This document shows, piece after piece, positions 8,552-17,097 of a stretch of 64,000 nt of DNA (position 1 is the stretch's first letter; every line of letters starts with the position of its first letter). The translations under genes and the position numbers were made by a program. The DNA comes from Micromonospora_G sp040676775 (GTDB taxonomy: Bacteria > Actinomycetota > Actinomycetes > Mycobacteriales > Micromonosporaceae). The stretch spans positions 62,001 through 126,000 of the forward strand of contig NZ_JBFAPP010000020.1 of NCBI RefSeq assembly GCF_040676775.1. Direction: 5' to 3'. Under the pieces are notes generated by a model. It had not been told where the DNA came from. It saw only the letters and a program-made list of their open reading frames with translations, and did not search any database.

Positions 8552-9355
8552 TCATGCCCTGCCGAGGGCGTGGAACGCTTCGGTGGTCGCCTTGTCGGCG
8601 GGGAAGAAGGCTTCGATGGCCAGCCGGGAGACGGTGACGTCCAGCGGGGTGCCGAAGAGGGTGGTGGTACTGAACAAGGACAGCACCTGGTCGTCGTGGC
8701 GGTATCGGAGCGGGACGACGACGCTCGAGACAGCGTCGCCGATCGGTGCCGCTTCGCCATCGCCGGCCGGATAGCCGCGAAGCTCCTCGTGTAGTCCGTA
8801 CAGGGTGCGATCGTTGGTTGCCACGGCCTGCTGGTGCAGCCGGTGGAGCAGGTGGGCGCGCCACTCGGGCAGGTTGAGGATCCGCGGGGCCATGCCGCCG
8901 GGGTGCAGGCTGAGCCGCAGCACGTTGATCGGCGGCGCCAGGAGGTGGGGCTCGGCACCCGTGGTGAACAGGGCCACGGCAGGGTTGGCTTCGACGAGGT
9001 GCCAGTGCTGGTCGACGAGCGCTGCGGGGTACGGGCTGTGTCCGTCGAGGATCTGCCGTACGGCGGCGCGTACCGAGGCCAGTTCCGGATCGCTCAGCTC
9101 GTGGCTGGGGTAGGCGGGCGCGTGGCCCCCGGCGAGCAGCATCGTGTTGCGCTCCGCGAGCGGTATGTCCAGTTGCTCCGCCAGCCGCAGGATCAGTTCC
9201 GGGCTCGGCCGGGATCGCCCGGTCTCGACGAAGCTCAGATGCCGGGCCGAGATCCCTGCCTCGATCGACAGGTCGAGCTGACTCATCCGGCGATTCCGGC
9301 GCCAGTCGCGCAGCAGCTCCCCGACTGGTCGCCCTGGCCTGGCCGCAATCGTCAC
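8552..9355 (-). CDS. XRE-family regulator with MmyB-like ligand-binding domain
   Basis: 267 residues, GTG start at 9355. Helix-turn-helix about 10-65 (LLRDWRRNRRMSQLDLSIEA, RHLSFVETGRSRPS), then the MmyB-type PAS-like domain (HWHLVEANPAVALF; PPINVLRLSLHP; LRYRHDDQVLSLFSTTTLFG). Regulators of this class usually control a divergent oxidoreductase or SnoaL-type gene; here the divergent gene is a SnoaL-like protein 134 bp away. A TAGGGT hexamer 7 nt upstream of the GTG and the absence of a Shine-Dalgarno suggest a leaderless message. A 17-bp inverted repeat sits in the shared intergenic region. Confidence 0.9.
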   Translation of the reverse strand: MTIAARPGRPVGELLRDWRRNRRMSQLDLSIEAGISARHLSFVETGRSRPSPELILRLAEQLDIPLAERNTMLLAGGHAPAYPSHELSDPELASVRAAVRQILDGHSPYPAALVDQHWHLVEANPAVALFTTGAEPHLLAPPINVLRLSLHPGGMAPRILNLPEWRAHLLHRLHQQAVATNDRTLYGLHEELRGYPAGDGEAAPIGDAVSSVVVPLRYRHDDQVLSLFSTTTLFGTPLDVTVSRLAIEAFFPADKATTEAFHALGRA

Positions 9356-9391
9356 GCCACCGACCCTAATGACCGTGCCGGGGTACGGACC

Positions 9392-9408
9392 ATTACCTGC
9401 GAGGTAAT
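9392..9408. promoter_or_regulatory. Candidate operator ATTACCT-GCG-AGGTAAT
   Basis: Perfect 7-bp inverted repeat with a 3-base spacer in the intergenic region between the divergent XRE regulator and the SnoaL-like gene, 37 bp from the regulator start. Size and symmetry suit a dimeric XRE protein. Binding is inferred from position only. Confidence 0.6.
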
Positions 9409-9489
9409 CGACACCGCGTCAGGGCGCGGCAATCATCTCTTCTCGGGGCGGCTACCGCCCTGCCCCGCTCGCAGAGAAGAGGAGAAACC

Positions 9490-9858
9490 ATGGCTGTGAA
9501 ATTCGACGAGTTGGTGCAGCGGTACATCGAGATCTGGAACGAGACCGATCCGGTGCGGCGGCGCCGAGACATCGACGACCTGTGGGCCCCCGACGGCCGC
9601 TACGTCGACCCGATGGCGATCGCCGAGGGGCGGGACGCGATCGACGCCACGATCGCCGCGGTGCAGAGCCAGTTCCCCGGGATGACGTTCCGGCTGGCCG
9701 GACCGGTCGACGGCCACCACGACCAAGCCCGCTTCACCTGGGAACTCGGGCCGGAAGGCGTCGAGCCACCGATCGTGGGCTTCGACGTCGTGACAATCGA
9801 CGGCGACGGACGGCTGACCCAGGTGCTGGGTTTCCTGGACCGAGTCCCGACCGCGTGA
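9490..9858 (+). CDS. SnoaL-like / NTF2-fold protein
   Basis: ATG 9490 behind AAGAGGAG; 122 residues. NTF2-like pattern: helix FDELVQRYIEIWNETDPVRR, strand DDLWAPDGRYVDPM, GRDAIDATIAAVQSQFPGM, then strands FTWELGPEG, VGFDVVTIDGDGRL and QVLGFLDRVP. Members are small ligand-binding or isomerase-like proteins; no substrate is deducible. It is divergent from an XRE/MmyB regulator and probably its target. A strong hairpin follows the stop. Confidence 0.88.
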   Translation: MAVKFDELVQRYIEIWNETDPVRRRRDIDDLWAPDGRYVDPMAIAEGRDAIDATIAAVQSQFPGMTFRLAGPVDGHHDQARFTWELGPEGVEPPIVGFDVVTIDGDGRLTQVLGFLDRVPTA

Positions 9859-9862
9859 TCCC

Positions 9863-9899
9863 GCCGGTCGGGTCCCCGGTCCAGGGGAACCCGACCGGC
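9863..9899. terminator. Bidirectional hairpin terminator
   Basis: Perfect 11-bp arms (9863-9873 and 9889-9899) with further CCCC/GGGG pairing inside, between the convergent SnoaL-like and polyester-hydrolase genes. Confidence 0.8.
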
Positions 9900-9910
9900 T
9901 TCGGGAGCGG

Positions 9911-10834
9911 TCAGGAATGAGGGCAGGTGTCGCGGTACTCCTGGATGGTCGAGCCGCTCGGGGCCGGGCAGAGGAATTGCTCGTAGCGGGTGTCGTTGTC
10001 GACGAAGCGCTTCAGCCACGAGATGCTGTACTTCGCGACGGTGACGTTGGTCGACGTCGGTGCGGAGTGGCTGGCCGCGTTCAGTTCGAGGTACGCCTTG
10101 TCCAGCGTGGCGGGCAGGCTGGTGTAGAACGGTTCCGAGTGCGCGGACACCGGGGCGACGGTGTCGTTCTCCGCGCCGATGACCAGCGTCGGAACCCGTA
10201 CGCCGGACCAGGACTTGGTGCTGTGCCAGCCGGTGAGCGGGATTGCCGCCTGCAGGGCGGGCCGGGAGTTGGCTGCGGAGAGGCTGCCGCCGCCGCCCAT
10301 CGAGTGACCCATGACGCCGAGCCGGCTGCCGTCGATCCGGGTCCGTACGCTGCTGGTCCGGACCAGGTAGTCGAGGGCCGCCAACAGCTGGGTGCCGCGA
10401 CTGGCTGGCTGGTCGTAGACCGAGAGCGTGTTGATCGTGATGATCACGAAGCCCTGGGAAGCGAGGCGGGGGCCGAGCCAGGCCACGCTGGACTGCGTGG
10501 CGGTGTAGCCGGGGGAGATCGCGATCGCGCCGAACGTGCCGGCGGTAGTGCTGGTGGGGTAGTAGATGGTCCCGCCGCCGAAGCCGCTCACGCTCGACGC
10601 CGCGACGGTGGCCTGGGCGATGGCGAACGAGCCCCGACTCGCTTCGATGCTGGCGACGGTGGGGTTCGGGCCCCGCTCGTACGGGTTCGCGGCGGCGTGT
10701 GCCGGCGGTGTGATGCCGATACCGGCGCCGACCATGACCATGACCATGACCAGGCGGGCGAGTGCGCCGGTTCGCCGGTCGGGCGCTCGGTGGGCCGGGA
10801 CGGGTCTTGGGTCGGGGGTGGTCTGAGACGGCAT
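9911..10834 (-). CDS. Secreted cutinase / PETase-like polyester hydrolase
   Basis: 307 residues; ATG 10834 behind GGGAG. Signal peptide with an odd MVMVMV run ends near PPAHA. The mature protein opens with NPYERGPNPT, the signature of Thermobifida-type cutinases, and is collinear with them throughout. Triad: Ser178 in GHSMGG, Asp224 in ENDTVAPV, His256 in ASHSAP; oxyanion/clamp residues Tyr110 and Trp203; one C-terminal disulfide pair Cys289-Cys304. The motif GHSMGG keeps the cutinase His before Ser, while the residue after the catalytic His is Ser (as in Ideonella PETase) instead of the usual Phe. Predicted to hydrolyse cutin or synthetic polyesters outside the cell. Confidence 0.93.
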   Translation of the reverse strand: MPSQTTPDPRPVPAHRAPDRRTGALARLVMVMVMVGAGIGITPPAHAAANPYERGPNPTVASIEASRGSFAIAQATVAASSVSGFGGGTIYYPTSTTAGTFGAIAISPGYTATQSSVAWLGPRLASQGFVIITINTLSVYDQPASRGTQLLAALDYLVRTSSVRTRIDGSRLGVMGHSMGGGGSLSAANSRPALQAAIPLTGWHSTKSWSGVRVPTLVIGAENDTVAPVSAHSEPFYTSLPATLDKAYLELNAASHSAPTSTNVTVAKYSISWLKRFVDNDTRYEQFLCPAPSGSTIQEYRDTCPHS

Positions 10835-11226
10835 GTCGATGCTCCCAGGGGTGTGGGGGAGGGGTGGCGCGCTCGACGTACCCGGTGCGTGTGATGGTCA
10901 CCGATCCGGTCGACGCGCTCTGGGCTGCCTCGACCAGTGTGGCCGGGCCGCCGTGGCCGGGGTAATCCCGGCCGGGCTCATGCCCTGCTGATATGTATCT
11001 CCGTCAATGTAGACGGCGGGTGGTGACGTGAGGGCGGGCGATCGGCCCCGAACTGGCCCGGACACGGTTACCGGGCAACTCCGATGGCACGGATGGGCCG
11101 CTGACGTCGGCGTGCTGAGCGGCCGGTACGCCGAAGGTCGCGGTTTGCGTCGGGCGGACCGGGGGTAGCGCTGTTCCCGACCGTCGTCGATCCGGACCGG
11201 CGGCGGGAAAGCGTCGGGGGCGGGGG
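10835..11226. other. Intergenic region between divergent hydrolase and kinase genes
   Basis: 392 bp without a coherent coding frame. It should contain promoters for both flanking genes; an AT-richer patch at about 10988-11012 is the only notable feature. No clear -35/-10 pair could be assigned. Confidence 0.5.
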
Positions 11227-12300
11227 ATGCCGGTGTTGGACGGGCGGTACCGCCTCGACCAGCGGATCGGGGCAGGGGGCATGTCGGAGGTCTGGCATGC
11301 CCACGACGAGGTGCTCGACCGGCCGGTCGCGGTCAAGCTCATCACCCTGCCGTACGCCGATCCGGCCGCCGGTCGGGCGATCGTGGACCAGGCACGGACG
11401 GAGGCCCGCGCCGCGGCCCGGCTGGCTCATCCCAACATCGCCAGCGTCCACGACTTCGGCCTGGTGCCCCTGCCGGACGGCCAGCAGGCGCCGTACATCG
11501 TGATGGAACTGGTGGAGGGTGAGACGCTGGCCGTGCATCTGCGGTCCGGGGCGCTGGACTGGCGGATCGCGGTCCGGGTCTGCGCGGAGGCGGGCGCCGC
11601 GCTGGCCGCGGCCCACCTGGGCGGCATCGTGCACCGGGACGTCAAACCGGCCAACATCGTGCTCACCCCGGCCGGGGTGAAGGTCCTCGACTTCGGCATC
11701 GCGGCACTGGTCGGCGAGCGTGACTCGGCAGCCGGGGGAGAGGTGGTGGGCACGCCGGCGTTCGTCGCCCCGGAGCGGCTCGACGGCGTCGTCGCCAGCC
11801 CGGCCACCGACGTGTACGCCGTCGGCGTGGTGCTCTATCTCAGCCTGGCCGGGCGGCTCCCGTGGCCGGTACACACGGAACCGGGCCGACCGTTGTCCCA
11901 CGTCTACCGGGCACCGGATCCGCTGCCGCCGGTCGCCGGCCTGCCCGCCGACGTGGCCGAACTGTGCGTGCAGTGCCTGAGCGCCGATCCGGCCGACCGG
12001 CCGACGAGTGTCGCCATGGCACTGCTGCTGGCCGAGGCGGTGCAGACGCAGGTGTACGTCCCGATCGACGTCCCGCCGTCACCCTCCCGTCCGCCTGTCC
12101 CGACGCCCCGACAGTCGGTGTCGGCCGATGATCCGGCGCTGGACGAGGTGACCGACGTGGCGGTCGTCGAGTCGTTCCCGCCGCCGAGAGACAGCGGCGG
12201 ACTCGCTCCGACCGGCGACGGGCCGGATCCCGTGTGGCCCGTGCCGGCATCGTCGGGTTCCGATCGGCGTGCCGTCCGCCCGGGTCGGCACCGCGCCTGA
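11227..12300 (+). CDS. Serine/threonine protein kinase (Hanks type, soluble)
   Basis: ATG 11227; 357 residues. Kinase domain about 6-275 with glycine loop IGAGGMSEV, Lys37 in VAVK, HRDVKPAN catalytic loop, DFG and the GTPAFVAPE activation end. A Pro/Ser-rich tail of about 80 residues follows, without a transmembrane segment or PASTA repeats, so this is a short cytosolic member. All catalytic residues are present. Substrates are unknown; no partner is evident in the adjacent genes. Confidence 0.95.
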   Translation: MPVLDGRYRLDQRIGAGGMSEVWHAHDEVLDRPVAVKLITLPYADPAAGRAIVDQARTEARAAARLAHPNIASVHDFGLVPLPDGQQAPYIVMELVEGETLAVHLRSGALDWRIAVRVCAEAGAALAAAHLGGIVHRDVKPANIVLTPAGVKVLDFGIAALVGERDSAAGGEVVGTPAFVAPERLDGVVASPATDVYAVGVVLYLSLAGRLPWPVHTEPGRPLSHVYRAPDPLPPVAGLPADVAELCVQCLSADPADRPTSVAMALLLAEAVQTQVYVPIDVPPSPSRPPVPTPRQSVSADDPALDEVTDVAVVESFPPPRDSGGLAPTGDGPDPVWPVPASSGSDRRAVRPGRHRA

Positions 12301-12511
12301 TGCCGTACGCGGCAGCCGACGCGATCCGGCCCGGATGAACGGGTAGGTCGGCGGCCCAGACGGAGGTCTCGTCCGACCGTTGGCACCCGCGCCGAATTGG
12401 TCGACGGTCGCGCCGACCCTCGTGGAACGTCACGACGGTGGCAGCGGCGCGGGTGGGCATGGCACGCTTCCAACGCGACGATCCATCGACCCATGAGGGC
12501 GGGAGCGGACC

Positions 12512-13402
12512 ATGGCCGGTGCGGCTCGACCATCCGACAGCGCCGCAGCTAGCCTGGACCGGGCACCGAGGGTCTCGATCGTCGTGCCGGTGCACAACGA
12601 GGAGGAGTCCATCGGGCCATGCCTCGATGCGGTTCTCCGGCAGACGACGCCGGCCGACGAGATCATCGTGGTGGACAACGCCTCCACGGACGCGACCCGG
12701 GCCCGGCTGGCCCGGTACGCCGATCGGGTCGTGCTGCTGACCGAACCACGGCTCGGCGTGCTGCACGCGCGTGACCGTGGCCTGACGGCGGCCACCGGTG
12801 ACGTCATCGGCCGGATCGACGCGGACACCAGGCTGCCGCCGTACTGGGTCGAAATGGTTCGCGGGCTCTTCGCGGACGGCACCGTCGCGGCGGTTACCGG
12901 TCCGGTGACCTATTACGACATTCGCTTTCCGGTGGCCCTCAACGCGGTGGACCTGGTGCTGCGCCGGGCGTGGGCGCTGCTGCCGAGCCGACGGCGGCTC
13001 GACTGGCTCTTCGGCGCGAACATGGCGGTCCGGGCCCGGGCCTGGCACGCCGTCCGGGCCGACCTCTGCGACGATCGCCGCTACCACGAGGACCTCGACC
13101 TCGGCATCCACCTGCACCGGGCCGGCCATCGGGTGGTCTTCGCCGCTGGGCTGCGGGCGGGCACCTCCGCGCGCCGCTTTCGGAACCGCCCGGCGGACTT
13201 CTGGGCGTACCTCAGGATGATCGACGCCTCCTACGCCAGCCACTCGGGGCGGGCCGGTAGCGCGAGCTACTGGCGGGCCTGGCTGACCACCCGCCTGATC
13301 ATGCTCTGCTACCTGCCGTTCCGGGCGCTGCACCGGGCCCACCCGGCCTACACCGCCGCCCCGCCGCGGAAGAACCCGATGGCGGCGGAGCCGTTGCCCT
13401 GA
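12512..13402 (+). CDS. Family 2 glycosyltransferase
   Basis: ATG 12512; 296 residues. GT-A fold: VSIVVPVHNEEESIGPCLDA at about 21-40, DEIIVVDNASTD, a DAD metal-binding triplet in GRIDADTRLP and a later EDLDLGIHLH segment that provides the acidic catalytic region. A hydrophobic C-terminal stretch (TTRLIMLCYLPF) may touch the membrane. Acceptor and sugar donor are not deducible. No other cell-wall genes flank it. Confidence 0.9.
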   Translation: MAGAARPSDSAAASLDRAPRVSIVVPVHNEEESIGPCLDAVLRQTTPADEIIVVDNASTDATRARLARYADRVVLLTEPRLGVLHARDRGLTAATGDVIGRIDADTRLPPYWVEMVRGLFADGTVAAVTGPVTYYDIRFPVALNAVDLVLRRAWALLPSRRRLDWLFGANMAVRARAWHAVRADLCDDRRYHEDLDLGIHLHRAGHRVVFAAGLRAGTSARRFRNRPADFWAYLRMIDASYASHSGRAGSASYWRAWLTTRLIMLCYLPFRALHRAHPAYTAAPPRKNPMAAEPLP

Positions 13403-13425
13403 CCGGGCTGAGCCAGGCGGCTGGT

Positions 13426-13968
13426 TCAGATGTCGAGGTCCTCCACGACGGGCTCGTCCTGGATGACCTGCAGCGCGACCGCGTGGAGTTCCGGCGGAAG
13501 CAGTGCCTCGAGTTCCTCGGCGGTGTCGACGACCGAGAACGTGGCCTGGGCTGGCGTACGCATCCAGGCTTGGTCCGGCGACCAGTCACCGATCCAGCCG
13601 CGCCAGCCGGTGGACCATTTCCTGCTGCGCTGCGCGTTCGGCCCGACCGGGGTGTGTAGCTCCGATCGGGAGTGGTGCACGGCAAAACGGTCCTTGCTGG
13701 TACGGAACAGCGAGTAGGTCTCCTCGCCCTCCGCGGTCGACGAGGTCCACTCGCCCAGCGCGATGCCGAGGAAACGCTTCACCGAGGCCCGCCCGACGCC
13801 CACTTTGACGGTGATCTCGTCGAACCCGGTCTGCTTGGCCTCCTCGAGGTCGACCAGGCGGCGTAGCGCCGCGACGATCGTGGCCGACAGGTTGCCGCCG
13901 GTTATCTCCTGCGCGCGTTGGAGCAGCGGTAGGTCGTCGTCGGCGACGTAGATCGTTTTGTTGGGCAT
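13426..13968 (-). CDS. EXLDI-family protein with N-terminal ribbon-helix-helix
   Basis: ATG 13968 behind AGAGGTGAG; 180 residues. It ends in EDLDI, the C-terminal signature that names the EXLDI family. The first 45 residues read as ribbon-helix-helix: strand NKTIYVADDD, helix LPLLQRAQEI, turn, helix LSATIVAALRRLVDLEE. The middle contains GEETYSLFRTSKDRFAVHHS and a WSTGWRGWIGDW segment. It is divergent from a DrrAB-type ABC exporter; three TACGT repeats at 12-bp spacing lie 33-65 bp upstream of its start, so it probably represses itself and the exporter. That role is inference from fold and context. Confidence 0.85.
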   Translation of the reverse strand: MPNKTIYVADDDLPLLQRAQEITGGNLSATIVAALRRLVDLEEAKQTGFDEITVKVGVGRASVKRFLGIALGEWTSSTAEGEETYSLFRTSKDRFAVHHSRSELHTPVGPNAQRSRKWSTGWRGWIGDWSPDQAWMRTPAQATFSVVDTAEELEALLPPELHAVALQVIQDEPVVEDLDI

Positions 13969-14000
13969 TCGCTTCTCACCTCTGGACGGGAGTGTACTCA

Positions 14001-14033
14001 TACGTGTACTACTACGTACATGCATACGTACAC
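14001..14033. promoter_or_regulatory. Three 12-bp-spaced TACGT(G/A)YA repeats (candidate operator)
   Basis: TACGTGTA at 14001, TACGTACA at 14013 and TACGTACA at 14025 recur with an exact 12-bp period, preceded by GTGTAC at 13993. Phased short direct repeats are the typical target of ribbon-helix-helix repressors. A separate GGTAC-CGT-GTACC inverted repeat lies at 14078-14090, nearer the exporter gene. Confidence 0.6.
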
Positions 14034-14077
14034 GGCCGGTCGACCGCCGAACGGAGCTTGTCTGGCCGCTATTCAGT

Positions 14078-14090
14078 GGTACCGTGTACC
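14078..14090. promoter_or_regulatory. Inverted repeat GGTAC-CGT-GTACC
   Basis: Perfect 5-bp arms 57 bp upstream of the exporter ATPase start, in the divergent intergenic region. It shares the GTAC core with the 12-bp repeats and may be a second binding site or part of the exporter promoter. Confidence 0.45.
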
Positions 14091-14146
14091 GGTAGTCAGT
14101 ATTGCTAGGTAGATGGAGAACGGCTCCACGAAGGAGGCAGGCGACC

Positions 14147-15040
14147 ATGTCCGATGTCGAAAAGGGCGGCTCCACCGACGCCCTCGCGCACCCAGGAGGG
14201 GCCCCGATGAACGCGCCCACGACCTCCCCGCCGGCGGTCCGGGTGCGGGGGCTGGAGAAGTCGTACCAGAAGTTGCACGTGCTGCGCGGTGTGGACTTCG
14301 ACGTGGCGCGGGGGACCATCTTCGCCCTGCTCGGCTCCAACGGGGCGGGCAAGACCACGGTCGTGAAAATCCTGTCCACGCTGCTCAGGGCGGACATAGG
14401 GACGGCCGTCGTCAACGGCTTCGATGTCGCCACGCAGGCGGCGGACGTGCGGGAGTCGATCAGCCTCACCGGGCAGTTCGCGGCCGTCGACGAGATCCTC
14501 ACCGGTCGGGAGAACCTGGTGCTGGTTGCCCGGCTGCGGCACCTCAAGAAGCCGGGCACGATCGCGGACGACCTGCTCGCCCGTTTCTCGCTGACCGACG
14601 CGGCGGCGCGGAAGGTGTCGACGTACTCGGGGGGCATGCGACGCCGCCTCGACATCGCGATGAGCCTCATCGGGAATCCGCCGGTGATCTTCCTCGACGA
14701 GCCGACGACCGGGCTCGACCCACAAGCCCGCGTCGAGGTGTGGAACACCGTCAAGGAACTCGCCGGTCAGGGTACGACGGTGCTGCTCACGACCCAGTAT
14801 CTGGACGAGGCCGAACAACTCGCCGACCGGATCGCGATCCTCCACGAGGGCCGGATCATCGTGAACGGCACCCTCACCGAACTCAAGCGGATGCTTCCGC
14901 CCGCCGAGGTCGAGTACGTCGAGAAGCAGCCGACCCTCGAGGACGTATTCCTCGCGATCGTGAGCGCCGACGGCAAGGACGCCGACGCTGGACCGGCAAT
15001 GACCGTGGCACCGGCACAGACGAGTAAGGAACAACGATGA
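14147..15040 (+). CDS. DrrA-type ABC transporter ATP-binding protein
   Basis: ATG 14147 with a strong AAGGAGG at 14131-14137; 297 residues. Walker A GSNGAGKTT, signature YSGGMRRRLDIA, Walker B VIFLDEPTTGLD and a His-less switch (TTQYLDEAEQLADR), all as in daunorubicin-resistance (DrrA/CcmA) ATPases. Overlaps the permease gene by 4 nt (ATGA). The pair exports a hydrophobic compound, possibly a drug or lipid-like metabolite; no biosynthetic genes are adjacent. Regulation by the divergent EXLDI protein is likely. Confidence 0.93.
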   Translation: MSDVEKGGSTDALAHPGGAPMNAPTTSPPAVRVRGLEKSYQKLHVLRGVDFDVARGTIFALLGSNGAGKTTVVKILSTLLRADIGTAVVNGFDVATQAADVRESISLTGQFAAVDEILTGRENLVLVARLRHLKKPGTIADDLLARFSLTDAAARKVSTYSGGMRRRLDIAMSLIGNPPVIFLDEPTTGLDPQARVEVWNTVKELAGQGTTVLLTTQYLDEAEQLADRIAILHEGRIIVNGTLTELKRMLPPAEVEYVEKQPTLEDVFLAIVSADGKDADAGPAMTVAPAQTSKEQR

Positions 15041-15798
15041 CCAGCCACTTCCTCGGCGACACCACCGTTCTGCTGGGACGATCCCTGCGCCACATCACCC
15101 GCAGCGTGGACACCATCATCACGACCGCGATCATGCCGATCGCCTTCATGCTGCTGTTCGTCTACGTGTTCGGCGGCGCGATCAACACAGGGTCGGACTC
15201 GTACGTGAACTACCTGCTGCCCGGCATCCTGCTCATCACGATCGCGTCCGGCATCTCCTACACCGCATTCCGACTCTTCCTGGATATGAAGAGCGGTATC
15301 TTCGAGCGGTTCCAGTCCATGCCGATCGCGCGGTCGTCCGTGCTGTGGGCGCACGTGCTGACCTCGCTGGTCGCCAACCTGATCTCGCTGGTTGTGGTCG
15401 TGCTCGTCGCCCTGCTCGTCGGCTTCCGTTCCGGGGCGGGAGTGCTGGCGTGGCTCGCGGCCGCCGGCATCCTGATCCTGTTCACCCTGTCGCTGACGTG
15501 GATCGCCGTGATCCCCGGTCTCTCCGCGCAATCCGCCGACGGTGCGAGCGCGTTCTCGTACCCGCTCGTCTTCCTGCCGTTCGTGAGCTCGGCATTCGTG
15601 CCCACCGACACCATGCCGGGCCCCCTGCGCGCCTTCGCCGAGAACCAGCCGGTGACGTCGATCGTCAACGCCATCCGTGATCTGTTCGCGCAACAGCCGG
15701 TCGGCACCGACATCTGGGTCGCCCTCGCCTGGTGCCTCGGCATCCTCGTCGTCGCGTACGCCTTCGCCATGGTCACGTACCGCCGCAGGATTTCGTAG
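15037..15798 (+). CDS. DrrB-type ABC-2 permease
   Basis: ATG 15037 overlapping the ATPase stop; 253 residues with six hydrophobic segments (TAIMPIAFMLLFVYVFGG; YLLPGILLITIASG; SLVVVVLVALLVG; GILILFTLSLTWIAVIPG; LVFLPFVSSAF; CLGILVVAYAFAMV). The YLLPGI and FLPFVSSAFVPTDTMP motifs are characteristic of the ABC-2/DrrB family. Forms the membrane half of the exporter with the preceding gene. Confidence 0.93.
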   Translation: MTSHFLGDTTVLLGRSLRHITRSVDTIITTAIMPIAFMLLFVYVFGGAINTGSDSYVNYLLPGILLITIASGISYTAFRLFLDMKSGIFERFQSMPIARSSVLWAHVLTSLVANLISLVVVVLVALLVGFRSGAGVLAWLAAAGILILFTLSLTWIAVIPGLSAQSADGASAFSYPLVFLPFVSSAFVPTDTMPGPLRAFAENQPVTSIVNAIRDLFAQQPVGTDIWVALAWCLGILVVAYAFAMVTYRRRIS

Positions 15799-15838
15799 CC
15801 CGGCGGTGGACCGTTCGTTCTCGTCCTGATCCGGCACG

Positions 15839-16684
15839 GTGCACGCTGCCCCTCGCGGGCAGCGGCAGCCGTTCGCCCGGTCAGGTCGTCTGGGACGAAT
15901 CGCGCGCGACACCGACGGCGACGCGTACGCCGACATCGCGTTCACGTTCACCTTCTCCGAGTACGACAACGGCAGCCAGACCGGGACCGCCTGGTACGCC
16001 ACCGGCCCCGATGCTCGCCAGCCCGAGCCGACCGGACAGGTGATCGCCGATTCCATCCCGGTCAGCTTCGACGGCACGGCCCGGCCTGTCCGCATCGACG
16101 AACCGGGACCGATCCGGCTGTTCGTCGGGCTGCGCAGCGACCCGTTCTTCGCCGACGTCGAGGGCGCCCTGCACGGAATGAAATGGACCGGGCACGACGA
16201 CTTCGCCGGCAACAACGTCGACTGCATCGCACTGGAGGTGCCCAGCGATCTGCTCGGCCCCGGCCCGGTGGTCGGGGTGTGGGCCTCGATCAGCCGGCGC
16301 AGCGACGGCGTGCTGGAGCAGATGGACCGCGGCGGGAACCCGACCATCAACCCCTTCATCAACCCCGAGGGCGAGAAGAACCGGTACAACTCCCGGCAGC
16401 CCGCCGACGACGTCGCCAACTACCTGGGCCCGTGGTCCCAGTTGCTGGAGAAGGGCGGCTACTCACCGAAGGAGGCCAGGGAGACGGCCCTGCAGTGTCT
16501 GCCCGACATCCTCCGCTACGACCGCGCCAAACCCACCTCCTACCCCAACGGCAGAGGGCTCGCCGACGACGTCTTCAGCTACCGCTTTGCGTGGCTGACC
16601 CATGGCAAGGTCCCGCCGACCGGCCTGCAGCCGCACGACGACCTGCTGCCGACCTTCCCCTACCTCGGCCCGCCCAACCCCTAG
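15839..16684 (+). pseudogene. DUF4331-family protein, 5'-truncated
   Basis: From about 15895 the frame encodes the middle and C-terminal part of a DUF4331 protein: DTDGDAYADIAFTFTFSEYD, IRLFVGLRSDPFFADVEGAL, DFAGNNVDCIALEVPSDLLG, VVGVWASISRR, then RQPADDVANYLGPW and a C-terminal GRGLADDVFSYRFAWLTHGK. The family normally begins with an MSHHFD-type segment about 50 residues earlier; that part is missing and the region after the exporter stop has no matching frame. GTG 15839 is the only available start and gives a non-family leader. I read it as a decayed gene; a short functional version cannot be excluded. Confidence 0.65.
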
Positions 16685-16691
16685 CCTGCGC

Positions 16692-16717
16692 CCGTCACTG
16701 ATCGCGTGCAGTGACGG
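16692..16717 (+). terminator. Hairpin after the DUF4331 remnant
   Basis: CCGTCACTG and CAGTGACGG form perfect 9-bp arms around an 8-base loop, 8 nt after the stop of the remnant gene. Confidence 0.65.
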
Positions 16718-17097
16718 ATGGCCACCGCGGTCCGCCTCCGCTGATGCGTCCGGCGCGGACCATGGACACGAAGCCGGACCGCGTTTCCCTGCGCTCCGGC
16801 TGCCGCGCGCTGGACGCCGACCCTATTCGACGACAGCAGGGAAGACGCCGTCTCGGCGCCCTCGACGACGTCACCAAAGGTGCTTTCGCCCGTACCGATA
16901 TCGGGGTCATCCGGCCGCCTGCTGCGACGCGCGTGAGCCCTTGGATAGGTGGACGACGAACCCACCCTTTCTGACAATCGAAAGTTTGCTTCTGCTTGAT
17001 TGGACAGAAGTTCCGATTGATCGACGTATAGATATAGACAGTTGAATGAAAGACCCCTACCGTGTCCGTCACGTCCCTCTCCCGTCCCGGAGGAACC
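16718..17097. promoter_or_regulatory. Leader of the secreted mosaic protein with a CGAAAGTTT site
   Basis: No gene is supported in this 380-bp stretch. Its last 130 bp become AT-richer and contain CGAAAGTTTGC at 16979-16989, related to the sites upstream of the esterase/xylanase genes, and TATAGATATAGA at 17027-17038, a possible -10 region. A proper -35 element at standard spacing was not found. Confidence 0.4.

Noticed and set aside
14147..15798. DrrAB-type exporter as part of an antibiotic gene cluster
   Set aside because: No polyketide, peptide or tailoring genes nearby; the divergent EXLDI gene suggests a stand-alone resistance or export unit.
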